Shown here in pieces: positions 23,835-35,142 of a stretch of 64,000 nucleotides of DNA. The notes under the pieces are model-generated. The model worked only from the letters and a program-made list of their open reading frames with translations, made no database searches and was not told the DNA's origin. Every line of letters starts with the position of its first letter. The first letter of the stretch is position 1. The DNA lies in the NCBI GenBank assembly GCA_020081605.1, contig JAHREC010000018.1:4650001-4714000 (forward strand). The letters are read 5' to 3'. Source of the DNA: Albifimbria verrucaria (Eukaryota; Ascomycota; Sordariomycetes; Hypocreales; Stachybotryaceae). Made by a program: the position numbers and the translations under genes.

Positions 23835-25333
23835 TCATACAGTTCCCGGTTGAGCAACGGCCGGTGGGTGCGTGATAGGAGAAGCCGCAGCAGCCGGACG
23901 AACGCCAGCCTCAAGTTGAGAAGGCGTTACGGTAGAATCAGCAGCCGCTGCAGTATTCTGAGCCTCCGGCTGTTGGTCGTTATTCCGCCTGCCGAAGCGG
24001 AAGACACGTCGCACCGACGAGAGCACGCCACCTTCAGTAGCAGCATTCGCAGTTGGGGCGGCGGCTGGCGTAGAGTCCCCTTGGGCGGCAGTTGTTGAGG
24101 CGTTGTCTTGCTGGCCGGTCGGCGCCCGTCTCCTGTCGTTCCTTCGAGGTCGCTGTGACTCGCCATGTCTGCGTCTTCTGGAAGCACCACGTCGGCGTGA
24201 CGAGCTGTTACCATCAATAGCTCGCATCCATGCTGCAGCAAACCCTTGGGAAGAGCGATATTGATCTTGCTGCGCGTTGGCCTGGGCAGCAGGATCGGTC
24301 TCGGGATTGGGACGTGGCTTGGGAGTGTAATAGTCGGCTTTGCACAATGGGCAGCAGGCACGGCGGCTTGTCAACCAGGGATCAACACAGCCAGCGTGGA
24401 AAGCATGGCCACATGTCAGACCACGAACGTCATCATCGTCCTCAAGCGAGTCAATGCAGATAGCACAGGTGTCACCCGGTGCGCTCAGCAGCTCGGGAGG
24501 AAGTGCGGCGTTGATGTGTTCATCATCCTCGTCATCGTCCTCGCTCCTTGTACGCTCAGGCTCTTGAGGGCGCACTGGCTGGACGGAAGCAGATGCCTGA
24601 CCAGCATCGACAGGCTTCTCAGAATCAGTCTTCTTCTTGTCGGCCTCGTCGACCTCAGTAGCCCCTGATGCAGCTGGGGCCTTCGTGTCGATTGTACCAG
24701 CAGTGGTAGGCGGATTGTCGATGGACTTTCGTTCCTTGGCAGCAAGGTCGGCAGCAATGCCTTCGGCTTCGCGGATGCTGTTGGCTCGACTCGGGGACGG
24801 AGACGCCTCCAGCAGTCGGTAAACCATCTCTGGCACGCTCGGAAACCCAGCTCTTGTACTTCATCATGGGGAACTTCTCGTTGACCTCATCCATCGTCAT
24901 CAACTTCTTTTCGCGACGTCGGCGGTGGGGGCGAGGCATGTTTTCGAGATTGATGGGCTCGCCGTCCTCATTCAACATTCTAGCCCTGTTGCGAGCGTTA
25001 TACCGGAAGCAGTATTTAACGCCAACAATGATCCTGTGGACAGGTTAGAATCAAGATTAGGCAGTGCCAACGGTCGGACCTGCAGAGCCAAAGCATCTGC
25101 AAGCCAAGAAAATTAAATTCTCACCAGAGGTTTGTGAAGACGACACCGAAGCCCAAAGCAACAAAGAAAAGCAGAGGAGAACTTCCACCGCCTGAATCCT
25201 TTTGTGGTTGAGAGTTGTCAGTCGGTTGCGACGTCGGGTCGGGTGATGTAGCGCTGGAGGATTCGGCTCGGGCGACGGCAGCCCTGGCAACGAGGTTGGC
25301 GACGTCACCAACAATTTCGTGAACTGCAGCCAT
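23835..25333 (-). CDS. Membrane-anchored RING-H2 E3 ubiquitin ligase
   Basis: Begins MAAVHEIVGDVANLVARAAV. A single hydrophobic segment (PLLFFVALGFGVVFTNLWII) near residues 52-75 would span a membrane, and intron 1 falls inside it (exon 1 25333-25125, exon 2 25033-23835). The cytosolic part has a basic patch (RPHRRRREKKL) and EVNEKFPMMKYKSW, then a classic RING-H2 finger: CAIC, TCGHAFHAGCVDPWL, CCPLCK. The tail is Arg-rich and disordered. A break in a C run (plus-strand GGGG 24793-24796) loses the frame; adding two bases gives VSVPPSRANS and 469 residues. Which membrane and which substrates are not evident; TM-plus-RING-H2 ligases often act at endosome, vacuole or ER. Confidence 0.85.
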
Positions 25334-25549
25334 GGTGATGGATTGCGCTCTGGTGGTTCGTCTATCAATGCGCCTCTGGAGGGGTTGAGGTATAGATAGG
25401 CGTGTCTGGCAAGTGATGCCGCCACAGCCCGAACCTGCTGGCAGAACCCTGCGGACGGTTTCGCCGGGGCAAGATGGGCTATCGCCACCTGCACATCCAG
25501 CAAAGCGGGTTGAGGATTAATTCCCAAATGGCTCGGCTCGTTTTATGTC

Positions 25550-25900
25550 GGATATCCTTCTCGAGGTCGTGACGAAGGATGCGAGAAGGAAACGCGAGCC
25601 TGAGATGGGGACGAGGAAGGCGGGTCTCGACGGGTGATGTCGAGGAGGGATTAGTTTGGGGAGAGAGTGGGAGAGGGAAGAGACGGATGGAGATGGCTGA
25701 CGAAGGAACAGTGGTGAGTGGAGAGAGATCCAAGAGGGACAAGCGAACCGGCTGCAAAGGGTAGACAAGGGGCAGTAAGGACGGGGACAATGTGCACTGT
25801 GTGGGTGTGGGGAGGAGGCGGCTGTGTGGCGGATAAAAGAGAGGGAGACAGGGAGAGGCCCAGAGGCAGCGGGTGGGTCCGGGATGGAAAAGGCGGCACT
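25550..25900 (-). promoter_or_regulatory. CT-rich promoter/leader of the RING-H2 gene
   Basis: About 350 bp with marked strand asymmetry: purine-rich on plus (GGGAGAGGGAAGAG, GGAGACAGGGAGAGG), hence CT-rich on the sense strand, 220-570 bp upstream of the start codon. CT-rich blocks near transcription starts are usual in filamentous fungi. Inferred from composition only. Confidence 0.4.
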
Positions 25901-27789
25901 GTATGGAGGCTGGGGAGGAGGGCTCGCTGCGCTGCACTGTGGGTTGTTCGTCTTGGGCGTTGGCGTTGGCCTTTTGGGGTGTCTTGGGGCGTGTGCTCAG
26001 CTGCTTAGCGGACGAGCCCAGCAGGTGCTAGGCCTGTGAAGCAGCCAGCTGATTGGCGGTGGCGCTGGAGGGGTGCGCTAGGGGACGCTGTCGCTGGTCT
26101 TGTTCTGGTTGCTGGTTGCTATTGACCTTACTTGCAGCCAAAAGTTCAGTCAGCCAGGCCCGGAAGAGGGTGTGCCGGGGCAGTCCCCTTGCAAATGATG
26201 CTGGTCCCCAGCGCCCAGGGTCTGCTGTATGTAGGTCTGTCTGTAGGTATTTTGTTGCTTCAGATCTAGAGTTGATCGGTAGGTCTCGCCGACGGGGAGA
26301 GGAGGTTGGTGTGCTATTGTTGTTGTTGTTGTTACAGTTGCAGATGCAGATGCAGGTGCTGTTATTCCATTATTTTCTTTTCTTCTTTTTTTTATTTTGG
26401 AGGTCTTTTTGTATTTGAATCACGGCTGTTAGATAAGCCCCTCTCCTATCGTGGAGGATTATTCTCTGTCGCTGAAGTACAACCTTCTTCTCATACCGTT
26501 GAGCAAAGCACAAGATACGAGAGCCAAGACGGAGCGGTGATGTAAACGACAAAGACACACAGAAGCAAAAATGTACGGAGATCGACCGACGGACGGGCGG
26601 GCGGGCCAAAAGGTAAATAGTTGCAATTTACGAATTCCACCCCTAAATATGGGCCGAGGACCAGACATGATCGACCCGCGTCAATGCAAGCGACAACTCT
26701 CTCCTCCAGCGCCAACAACATCAGTGTCACGCACATCGCCGGGCCGCGCCAGTAGGATGGACGAACGGCCGGCCAGACAGACAGACAAACAGACTTCTAG
26801 GCTAGGTCTTACCGACAAAAGCGAAGCTCCCGTTAGTTCTGATTGTGTCTCGCGTCTCTGACGACAACGACAGCGGGAGGGAATAAAAAGAGTTCGAGAT
26901 GGCTGCAGCTGGCTTCCTCCTAGCACCGAGTGGCGCACGGAGGCTCGACACACACAGACAAATAGCCTGCTGCACGTACCCACGTCCCAATCCAGCAGCG
27001 TAAGAATGGCCTTTTGCGCATGTAGATGACGGAGTAAGGGCCCCTTCATGGCGATCCAGACCGGGGCCGAGACGCGGCCGGCCCATTGCCAAGTCGCAGC
27101 GCAGCGCACGATACAGTACGATTCGGTACGATACCTGACAATTCGCAGCAGTAACCAGCTTGAGCCTGATGATCCCCTTGCCTGCACGCGGCGGGCGGAT
27201 CCAGGTTCATCGGATTCCGGGAGGGAGGGAGAGAGGGCTGAGACGAATCTGTGTCACAGATGCAGCCTATTCCCTGCTTTGGTCTTTTTGGTTGTTGTTT
27301 TTTTTTACTTGACTACTGCTTTCTGCATATTCTATCAAATCTGCGACAATTCGGACCACCATTTAGCGCCCGTGGTTACTCTAGGCAAAGGCAGGGCAAT
27401 TCTGGACGATGCCAGCTTCACCCTTTTCGTGCGTAAGGCCCGTGAGTAGAAATGGTCGAGTCGGGCCTACAACCGAAATTGTCAGCCCGCTTCTGGGATG
27501 GCCATTGCGGCGCTGATTTCGTCTGGTCTGGTCCTGCAATCCAGTACCTGACTGTGCCGTCCAGCGTTGGACCAACGGCTTTCCCGACGTCCCTTTTTGT
27601 TCTATGGAAGGTATCCTTCGCTTCTGGTACGCACGCACGCACGCAACCTGAACCTTGCAAGTGGATGATGGCGGCCAACCAACCGATCCATTGAAAGGAT
27701 CCCTCCAGCCAAGAAAGCGTCTCTGCGCCACAGAAAGCGCAACACCCCGTGTGTGCGCTGCTTTACTCATCCATGCATGCAAAAGGTCT

Positions 27790-27829
27790 GGATAGGACAG
27801 GATAGGGCGGGACTGGACGGGATAGGATA
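27790..27829. repeat. Degenerate pentamer array, GGNNN x8
   Basis: Exactly eight 5-nt units (GGATA, GGACA, GGATA, GGGCG, GGACT, GGACG, GGATA, GGATA). Every unit keeps GG in the first two positions. Confidence 0.85.
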
Positions 27830-28821
27830 CGGATGGAGCGTACGACCAAATGAATCCGCGGGCGCCGTAGCAAGCGCCTCCTCCTACGCCGTAAAGTGCG
27901 CGATAGAGAGCGCAAGCAATACGCCCATAAAAGACACAAGAGAGACAAGGTACCGCAAGGCGAGAGCGCGCGCATGCTGCTACGGCTCTTGCATTGCATT
28001 GATCTGCATTACTGTCGCAGCGACAAAGGAGCACCAGCAATGCGCTTCTCGGCCGGACTTGGGCGCCAGGAACGCACGGCCGGTATCTGGCCAGGGCGCT
28101 ACTTCGGCGTCTCCTGGGCCTTTTACATTCCCAAGATTGCAGATATCACGAGTTTGTGTTTTACGTTTTTGCCGCCTGGGAGGGAGAAGGGGAGGCTGCA
28201 GATTCATTTTGCCTTGCCCAGGCACGGCAACGCCCGCAGCCGATTAAGGTCGAGAGGCTGAATGTGTGAAAGGTAACCCAAGCCCAATCCCAAGCCCACT
28301 TACAACCACATGTGATGCATCGACAATGTCTCTTTGCGTCTCTCGGTACCTCCGACACGCAGCACCGTCGCGGTCAGCTGAAGGTCTCGGTACACGCAAA
28401 AGACATAGTTCCCTTGCCTTTCTGTCTTTTGCCTTTTCGCCTTTTTGCCATTTTTGCCTTCAACGTCAAACCGACTGAGTTCAAGGTCTGTCTTAGCCAA
28501 GGTTAGCATTTCAGACCCAGGTCCACGCCAGCGGGTCGAGAGGAGAAAAAACGACAGACAGGCTCACGAAACCCCGGCGTGGGCGCAAGCTCGAGGCTGA
28601 ACGATTCATTCATTCGCTTCAGTCCAATTCAATTCGTAACTACGGCTCCATCTTTTAGGTAGTTCCCGTTTTTGGTTATACGTTAGGGCGGGCGTGCACA
28701 GTGCGGCACTTGCGGCACTTGCCAGGTAGTGACATTAGTACAGTAGTATTCCAAAGAGAACGAAAGAAAAGAAAGAAAGAGAAAGAGAACCAGATACGGA
28801 TGCAGACAGAAGCGCTCGGCC

Positions 28822-28871
28822 CAGCTCAGCGCAGTGCAGCTCAGCTCAGCCCAGCACAGCACAGTACAGTG
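28822..28871. repeat. Degenerate pentamer array, CAGYN x10
   Basis: Ten consecutive units, each CAG followed by C or T and a free base (CAGCT, CAGCG, CAGTG, CAGCT, CAGCT, CAGCC, CAGCA, CAGCA, CAGTA, CAGTG). Confidence 0.85.
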
Positions 28872-29990
28872 TTGTGTGTTATAGCGCTTCGTGACACAAT
28901 AGCCTAAACAAGTAGGTGCCTCCATGTAAGGGCCGCTGTGTTGTACGTTATGTCTTTTGTTCGCAGCCATAGTAACACCACGAACATGCACGCATCCATT
29001 TGTTGTTTCAAATGTCTTGGGAGACTGACTTCATTTTGTCTCTGTCCTTATTTTTCTTTCTCCGGCTCAATTAGAGAAATTGTGCTTTATTTTTATTTTA
29101 TTTTATTTTTTTAATTTCTTTTCTCCCCCAATTTGCATGACTGTTTTTGTGATACAGCATATTCCTCCCACTAACCACCTACAACAACTGCTAAGCGCCT
29201 TGCTAGCCTGACTCGGGGCGAGGAAAAACGAACCAAAGACGATCACCACCGCAATCGTCCAAGTTGATTCCATCTCGCCGTGTTTCTTGGGTTGGTGGGG
29301 GACTTTTGGAAGGGAAACTACTGTTGCTGTTGCCTGCTCGATCTCAGGTCTCCCTGGCCACCTTCTCGCAGCGCTTTGGAATTTCTCATTTTACAGGAGT
29401 TCCGACTGTTGACAGCTCTGTTCCAGTCCTTGGCCTACCACACAGCCTCCCCGACATATCCGACGACCCTGGCTGTCTATCCCATCTCATGCCTTTCCGT
29501 GCAATCCGGCATGTCATCATCATCATCGAGGCTCTTACCGCCCGCCCGCCCGCCTGCCCGCCCCCGCCTGTTACAGCACCCGAGCTCAGGCCATCAAAGG
29601 GCAAGCAAGGAGGGAGACAAGCAGCTACAGTATTTGTCACGGATGCTGGAGAACCCCGTCATGCCGAGCCTGACCCTTGGGGATCACCGCCCCAGGCCAA
29701 GCTTTGGCTTTGGCTGTCGTCGTGGCCCTGTCCACCCAATAGATGGCTTGGTCTCAGAGCCAAGGACGCCTCCCCGCGGGGCTCAGTTTGCCATCGCGAA
29801 ACGTCTGTTGGCACGTGGACCTTTGACGTGCTCGTGGCCATTGCTTGTCAATTGGCATTAGCATCTTATCTGTTGCACTCTGTACAGCTGGAGGAGGGGA
29901 GGAGGGGCGTATTCGTCAGCGGGCTCAGCCTCGTCAATCGCCCCGTTGGCATCGAGCACTGTGCTGGTTAACTGCTTCTATCCAAGCTTC

Positions 29991-30010
29991 CATGACATGA
30001 CATGACATGG
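29991..30010. repeat. Pentamer array (CATGA)x3 plus CATGG
   Basis: Short tandem array with the same 5-nt period as the other arrays of the window. Confidence 0.75.
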
Positions 30011-30751
30011 GACAGACGATCCTCGTGTCCTGTTTACTGTAATCTGTAATCCCATCCTGGTCGTAGAAAACAAGCTGGGCTGTCCCTTATCTCCGAATGC
30101 GCTCTGGCACGTCACGTAACCCAGTTCTGGGATGTCGCTTCGGCGCGCTGCCGGCAGTGTCGATCCCTTGACGCCATTCGCTGTCTGCTCGACCATCAGC
30201 AGCCGTCTTTGGTCCGCGCATGTCAAACAAAGCAGGGCAGAGAGCACATGTTCCTCCTCCTCCCCGTCCGCACCATCCAAGCGTACAGCACCGTAACATT
30301 CGATGGTGGATCCTCGAGTTCCGTCATGCTCCGGTCCCCGGATCGCATCTCACCTTGTCTCGCTAGCCTGACCCTCCCGCTCCTCTCTCCACCCCATCAC
30401 GATGCATGAGCCTTGCATGGATGGGGTTGATTTTTTCTTCTACGCCCTTTTGACTCCAGCCAAAAAAGATCCCTCCCCAAAGCTCTCTTTCCTATATCCT
30501 TCTAGTTGAGCCAGCCAGTCGCTCTTCCATCCGCCCCTCCCCACCCCCATCATCATCCCCAGATTCGGCACACACTCAGCCGATCTATATCCTTCTTAGG
30601 CAGTACGACGCTTGCTCCAGAACCCGCATATCCGGAGTCGGACGGCCTTCCTCCCATACCCACAAAGAACTTGCGCAACCAACCCCAGCTCGGCTCAGTT
30701 CAGTTCAGTCCACTCCAAACCTACTCTCTGCCCCCTTGAGTCAGGCCGACC

Positions 30752-31746
30752 ATGCCGCCCACTCAGCTTCCGGAATCCGGCAATCCGCTGTAAGCAAATA
30801 TGCTCCCCGGTCTCCAGTCTTCTCCGACGAGTATCCACTTCTTCTGCTCTTCGGACCCCGGAGGAGGTGATTGGCTACCGTCGGCAACTCTCTAACCTCG
30901 TATTGTGAATCTCGTGATGGGGAACCAATGCACTAACATGGCTGTAACGCAGGGTTTTCTTTGATATCACGCTAGGAGGTTAGTCACCCGTTACCAGCTT
31001 CGTGAGGATTTGGCCCGGGAGAGGAGGACATCTCCAGTGAAGCTATTCCCAAGTCCTTGCGGTTGCGCTAGAAGCCTTCACCAAATTCGCTACCCATGAC
31101 GATTTATTGCTGACGCGAAACTCCCTCTACCAGGAGAGCCTCTCGGCCGCATCACCTTTGAGCTCTTCAAAGATGTCGTTCCCAAAACGGCAGAGAACTT
31201 CCGCCAGTTCTGCACCGGCGAGTCCAAGAACGCCATGGGCCGGCCCCAGGGTTACAAGGGCTCCAAGTTCCATCGCATAGTTTGTTTCCCTCCCTCCATC
31301 GCCAGTGCCGGCCAATACTGACGTGATGATCTCATCAGATTCCCAAGTTCATGTGCCAGGGCGGAGACTTCCTTAACGGCGACGGCACTGGGTCAACCTG
31401 TATCTGGGGCCTCAAGTCCTTCGAGGACGAGAACTTCACTTTGAAGCACGACCAGCCAGGTCTCCTTTCTATGGCCGTACGTACATAAGCTATCCTCGCT
31501 ACTTTCCATGTCATACAATAGCTAACGTGACTTTGACAACCCTAGAACGCTGGTCCCAACACCAACGGCTCCCAGTTCTTCATCACCACCGTTCCTACGC
31601 CCTTCCTTGACGGAAAGCACGTTGTCTTCGGCAAGGTCCATGACGGCATGGATGTTGTGAGCAAGATGGAGGCTACCAAGACGGGTTACCGCGGCAAGGA
31701 CGTGCCCAACCTGGACGTAGTCATCGCGCAGTGCGGTGAGATGTGA
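30752..31746 (+). CDS. cyp3: Peptidyl-prolyl cis-trans isomerase H (cyclophilin H, five exons, intact)
   Basis: Cyclophilin of the CypH type, which in other eukaryotes associates with the U4/U6 snRNP. Exons are 30752-30789, 30953-30978, 31134-31279, 31339-31476 and 31546-31746, giving 182 residues with no frame break. The first exon ([13 protein letters not shown]) and the 26-nt second exon are missed by open-frame searches. Family landmarks are [57 protein letters not shown] and [10 protein letters not shown], ending IAQCGEM. The position that is Trp in the cyclosporin pocket of CypA (before LDGKHVVFG) is Phe here. Catalytic Arg (FHRI) and the QGGDF motif are present. Converges on the LPMO-like gene. 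Confidence 0.94.
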
Positions 31747-32401
31747 AGGGATATGAGCTGTTTAAAAGATCGCGCCTTCAGAGGCGATAAGTAAGGCATT
31801 GTGAGAGATAAAAGTTAAAGCCTTTGCTATTTAGACAAATGGAAAAACATTTGCAAGCAGTTGACGTGTCCAAGAGCACATACACATCCAAATCACTACA
31901 TGCCCACGCAGTCAAGCAACATGAAACCGTCACAAGATCAGTAGCAACATCCAAAAGAAAAGTCATTGTATATTTCCACCTGCAGGATCAAAGACTAGCT
32001 CTGAGTTGCGAGCGGCTTATGCCTATCTAGAGTATCTAGCTGGTTGTCTCTCGTCGTTGTCTTTAGTGACACAGAGAGACAATCAGGCCAGGGCGTTTTG
32101 ACGTCCCCGGACGTGTCAAAAATCAAAATGGTATCATCCTCATGTCCAACGCCTTGAATGTTTCCCCTTCCACGTTTCCATCATTCCATGCACCGTGTAT
32201 CCTATCCTTTTATTGGCCCCTTGTATTTCATAACCAACGGGGACTTTCTCGTCATCATTGGTCATGATTGCAAAAGAGGACTGAATGCAGGTGACTCCAT
32301 TACGCCCGAAAACAAAAGCCAAATGATAATATGTACTTTGGAAAAGGGTCGACTGTGTCGGTCATGCGACACTTCTTCCCGTGGCATCCCTCTCCGGTGG
32401 T
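31747..32401. other. Convergent 3' flanks
   Basis: 655 bp between the stops of cyclophilin H and the LPMO-like gene. AT-rich in 31800-32000, 3' UTR-like. No gene seen. Confidence 0.5.
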
Positions 32402-33775
32402 TTACTGCCCTCCAAAAGCCCAGTTCGATCGCTTAATTCGCTTGTATGCGGCCATTCCTTGTTGACCGACTTGACCTGGCACACCTGAGGTGGGAGCAGG
32501 AGGTTGAACGGCGCCATTTCCTGGCTGACCAGCGCCAGGAACATGGCTCGTAATGGTAACCATGACAGTAGATGTGAGCTCCGGCTGGGTAGGCGACTGT
32601 GTGACAAGCGACGAGGCGGGTACAGTCTGGTAGACAGTGGTAACCAGAGTGGTAGGAACAACAGTTTTGGTGACTGTCACTGTCTCAACTCCTCCGTTTC
32701 CTGCTCCGGCCGTGGTAGTCGTGGCGGGACCGGTAGAGGTGGTAGAGGAAGCAGGGGTTTAGTGGGAGCGGCGGGTGGTGCGTTGCCGTTTCCTGAACCG
32801 CCATCGACATCGACGAGGAAGTTGTTGCGCATCTGCTCCTCGATGGCCTTGGAGTAGATGTTCTGGTCGTCGATGTAAGAGAGTGCAGATGGGCCCTGCT
32901 TGGCTCCAAAGGTCCGCGGCTTCTCCGTGACTTTGATGTCGATGACACTGGCGTAGCTCTCGTTGCGGGCAATTGCGTCGCTTGTAAAGCCGTTGGGATC
33001 CTTCTCGCCTCGCATGAAGGTCCCGGCCCAGGGAAGAGACCATTCTTGGTGGCCTCGATGTTAATGCGGTCAGGGTTCAGGTCGGGCCAATCCCAGTACC
33101 AGTAGATGGTATAGATTGAACCAGGCTCCAAATTGTCGGGGAGCTTGATGTCGGTCTGGCAGGCGAGCTCCTGCTCATGCTTGGCGCCCTCATCGGCGAA
33201 CTCGCTGGCTCGGGAGGTGCTCAGGAGCCTCCGTTGGGCTGGAAGCATTGGCCATCATCGTAGTTGCGGGTAGCCAGGAGATGGCCACGGCCATCACCGC
33301 CAGTGCCATCACGGTTCCAACGCAGATGAACGTCGAAAAGCTTCTCCTCATCACTGGGTCGAGAAGTTCCGTAAAGAAAGATGGTGCCACGGTTCCTAGG
33401 CTTGTTGGGCTGGTTGTCAGGAAGTGTCGTGTGGCCGTTCTCAAGGTACATGAGGGCGATGTGGTCGCCAGGAGCAGCCTCCAGCATGGGGAACTCGGGG
33501 TTCGCGGCAAACTTGAACTTGTTGATGATCTCTTCTCCTGAGTAGGCGCTCTGGCCGTTGGCGGGCAGGAGGTATGTAGGGATAGTATCGGAATAGGGAG
33601 GGTTGGTGGAGGTCCGGGGCACATATCCACGCGCATAGCCAATCTCTCCCACCATAGTGCCATTGGGAGCAACCTTGGAGGCCGACTCGATCCACGAGTG
33701 AGCAGTCGCCGAGCTGGCGAGGGCAAGGATGGCAGCGGCCTTGCGGCAGCCAGAGAGCAACGCGAGATCCTTCAT
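32402..33775 (-). CDS. Secreted LPMO-like protein with N-terminal His and Ser/Thr-rich tail
   Basis: The start MKDLALLSGCRKAAAILAL gives a signal peptide ending ASSATA, so the mature protein begins HSWIESASKVAPNG, with the N-terminal His used as a copper ligand in lytic polysaccharide monooxygenases. An in-frame ATG 51 bases upstream is less likely because it would bury the signal peptide. Conserved stretches are GYARGYVPRTS, YLLPANGQ, GDHIALMYLENGHTTLP, GTIFLYGT, NRDGTGGDGRG and IYWYWDWP. I associate this architecture with an LPMO-like family of unknown function (DUF7492 by memory). The tail has TVTKTVVPTTLVTTVYQT-type repeats, as in wall-linked proteins. Three contractions (33224-33225, 33031-33033, 32754-32757) break the frame; repair gives 458 residues. 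Enzyme activity is inference. Confidence 0.75.
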
Positions 33776-34850
33776 GGCGAAGAGGCGCTTTTGTTCCCAG
33801 GTAGTGATAGGTCGGCTTGAAGACAAGATAAAGAGGGTCGTAGGCTAAAGGCTATTCTCTCTCCAGGAGAGGTGCGTAATGAGCGTACTGTAGTCGGTTG
33901 GTGAGAAAGGAAGAGAGATTGTGTTGTTGTTTGGAAGAGGGAAGAGAGAGAGGTGAGAGGGTTTGACCAGCCGCGAGACAGCTGGTGGACCGAGAAGGTT
34001 ATGTGGGTGAATGGATTGTGTATAGGGCTCGTGTCATTGAACAAGTGACAAAAGGTAGCTTGTTGCTGGTGTGTCTGGTGAACAGCTGGCAAACGGTCTA
34101 TAACACCTGGCTGTTGTTCTTTATTGTCCTTCTTCGGAACAATAAGATGAACAAACAGAAAGATAAAAGAAGAGTTGTGTTTTAAAACAAACCCTCCAGA
34201 AGAAGAAAAGAGACAAAGGGCAGATGATGACGTCCAGCGTCCGGCCCAGCCAGCTCAGCTGGGTGCAAGAAGAGGAGAAGAGAGGATGGGGTGTTGTTGG
34301 TGGTGAAAAGCCCAGATGCCGGGGTTAGATGCTTCTCATATTATGAGTTTCGAGGAATCTATTGGGTGGGGATGATTGCCAGCGAAAACGACTTGGCTTT
34401 GACCTTGGCTTCCTGCTTGGCTCGAAGGGAAACACGTTTTGGTGCGAAACGCTGGACGATGGTGGTTGACAGAGGAAGGGGAGTGAAGCAGATATTGATC
34501 AAGCTAATGTAGGCCAAGGCAGGTCCGTGAAGCAAAGGTCTCGCGCATAGAAGAAAATATGCGCCTGGCGAGCGTCAAGCAACGGCAACCTGTAGAATCA
34601 TGGCGGTCGCCCAAACGGCCGGACCGCGTTGTGTCGAGGGAGGCGAGCTTCAGCGTCGTCCAATGTGACCCTTGTAGCACGACGGGATCCTGTGCAGACG
34701 ATGTTTCGATAGAGCCCCATAGTGCAAGGCCACTACTGAGCTAGTGAAGAGTCAAGGGGAGGGGAGCGTTTGATGTTGGACAGGTCGACGTGCAAGCAAC
34801 GGCGGCAGAACCGGAGAAGGGGTCCAGAATCGGGTGGTGTGGGCCAAGCG

Positions 34851-34875
34851 ATGCTATGCGATGCCATGCCATGCC
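34851..34875. repeat. Pentamer array, ATGCN x5
   Basis: Five exact-period units (ATGCT, ATGCG, ATGCC, ATGCC, ATGCC), followed by decayed units. Confidence 0.75.
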
Positions 34876-35080
34876 TTGCTTGCCATGCAGATGATATGGC
34901 CATGGGCATGGGAATGGCAATTTCTCCCGGCGCATGAAGGTACCTGCAGCAGGACCAAGAGACGCAGGCCTATCAAAGGCAAGGCGCCTGGTAGCGCGAC
35001 ACGAGGCCATGCCGCATCTCCGGCAACGGAGTGGGAACAAGCTGCGCGGCTACGTTGCGGTAGGGCAGAGCAGAGTATAG

Positions 35081-35142
35081 TCTGGGTCTGGGTCTGGAAG
35101 ATGGAGATGGAGATGGCCTGGGTCTTGGTCCTGGTTTGGGTC
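35081..35142. repeat. Hexamer-like repeats CTGGGT and ATGGAG
   Basis: Tandem TCTGGG units followed directly by three ATGGAG-type units, then decayed CTGGGT-like words to about 35142. Confidence 0.65.

Larger units (their letters stand above)
25334..30751. other. 5.4 kb gene-free interval between RING ligase and cyclophilin
   Basis: No frame in this stretch shows a conserved domain or consistent codon pattern on either strand. It contains a purine-rich plus strand at 25,550-25,900 (a CT-rich leader of the RING gene on its own strand), two 5-nt-period arrays (27790-27829, 28822-28871), a CATGA array (29991-30010), AT-rich TTTTA runs (29080-29130) and GC-rich patches. Parts are probably promoters of the flanking divergent genes. 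Confidence 0.5.

Noticed and set aside
27381..28040. 219-codon minus-strand open frame
   Set aside because: Cys/Arg-rich, pseudo-random composition over a repeat-containing region, with overlapping frames on both strands and no recognisable domain.
29264..29971. 235-codon plus-strand open frame in the 25-30 kb gap
   Set aside because: Low-complexity composition, a second long frame overlaps it in another phase, and it has no domain or conserved motif.
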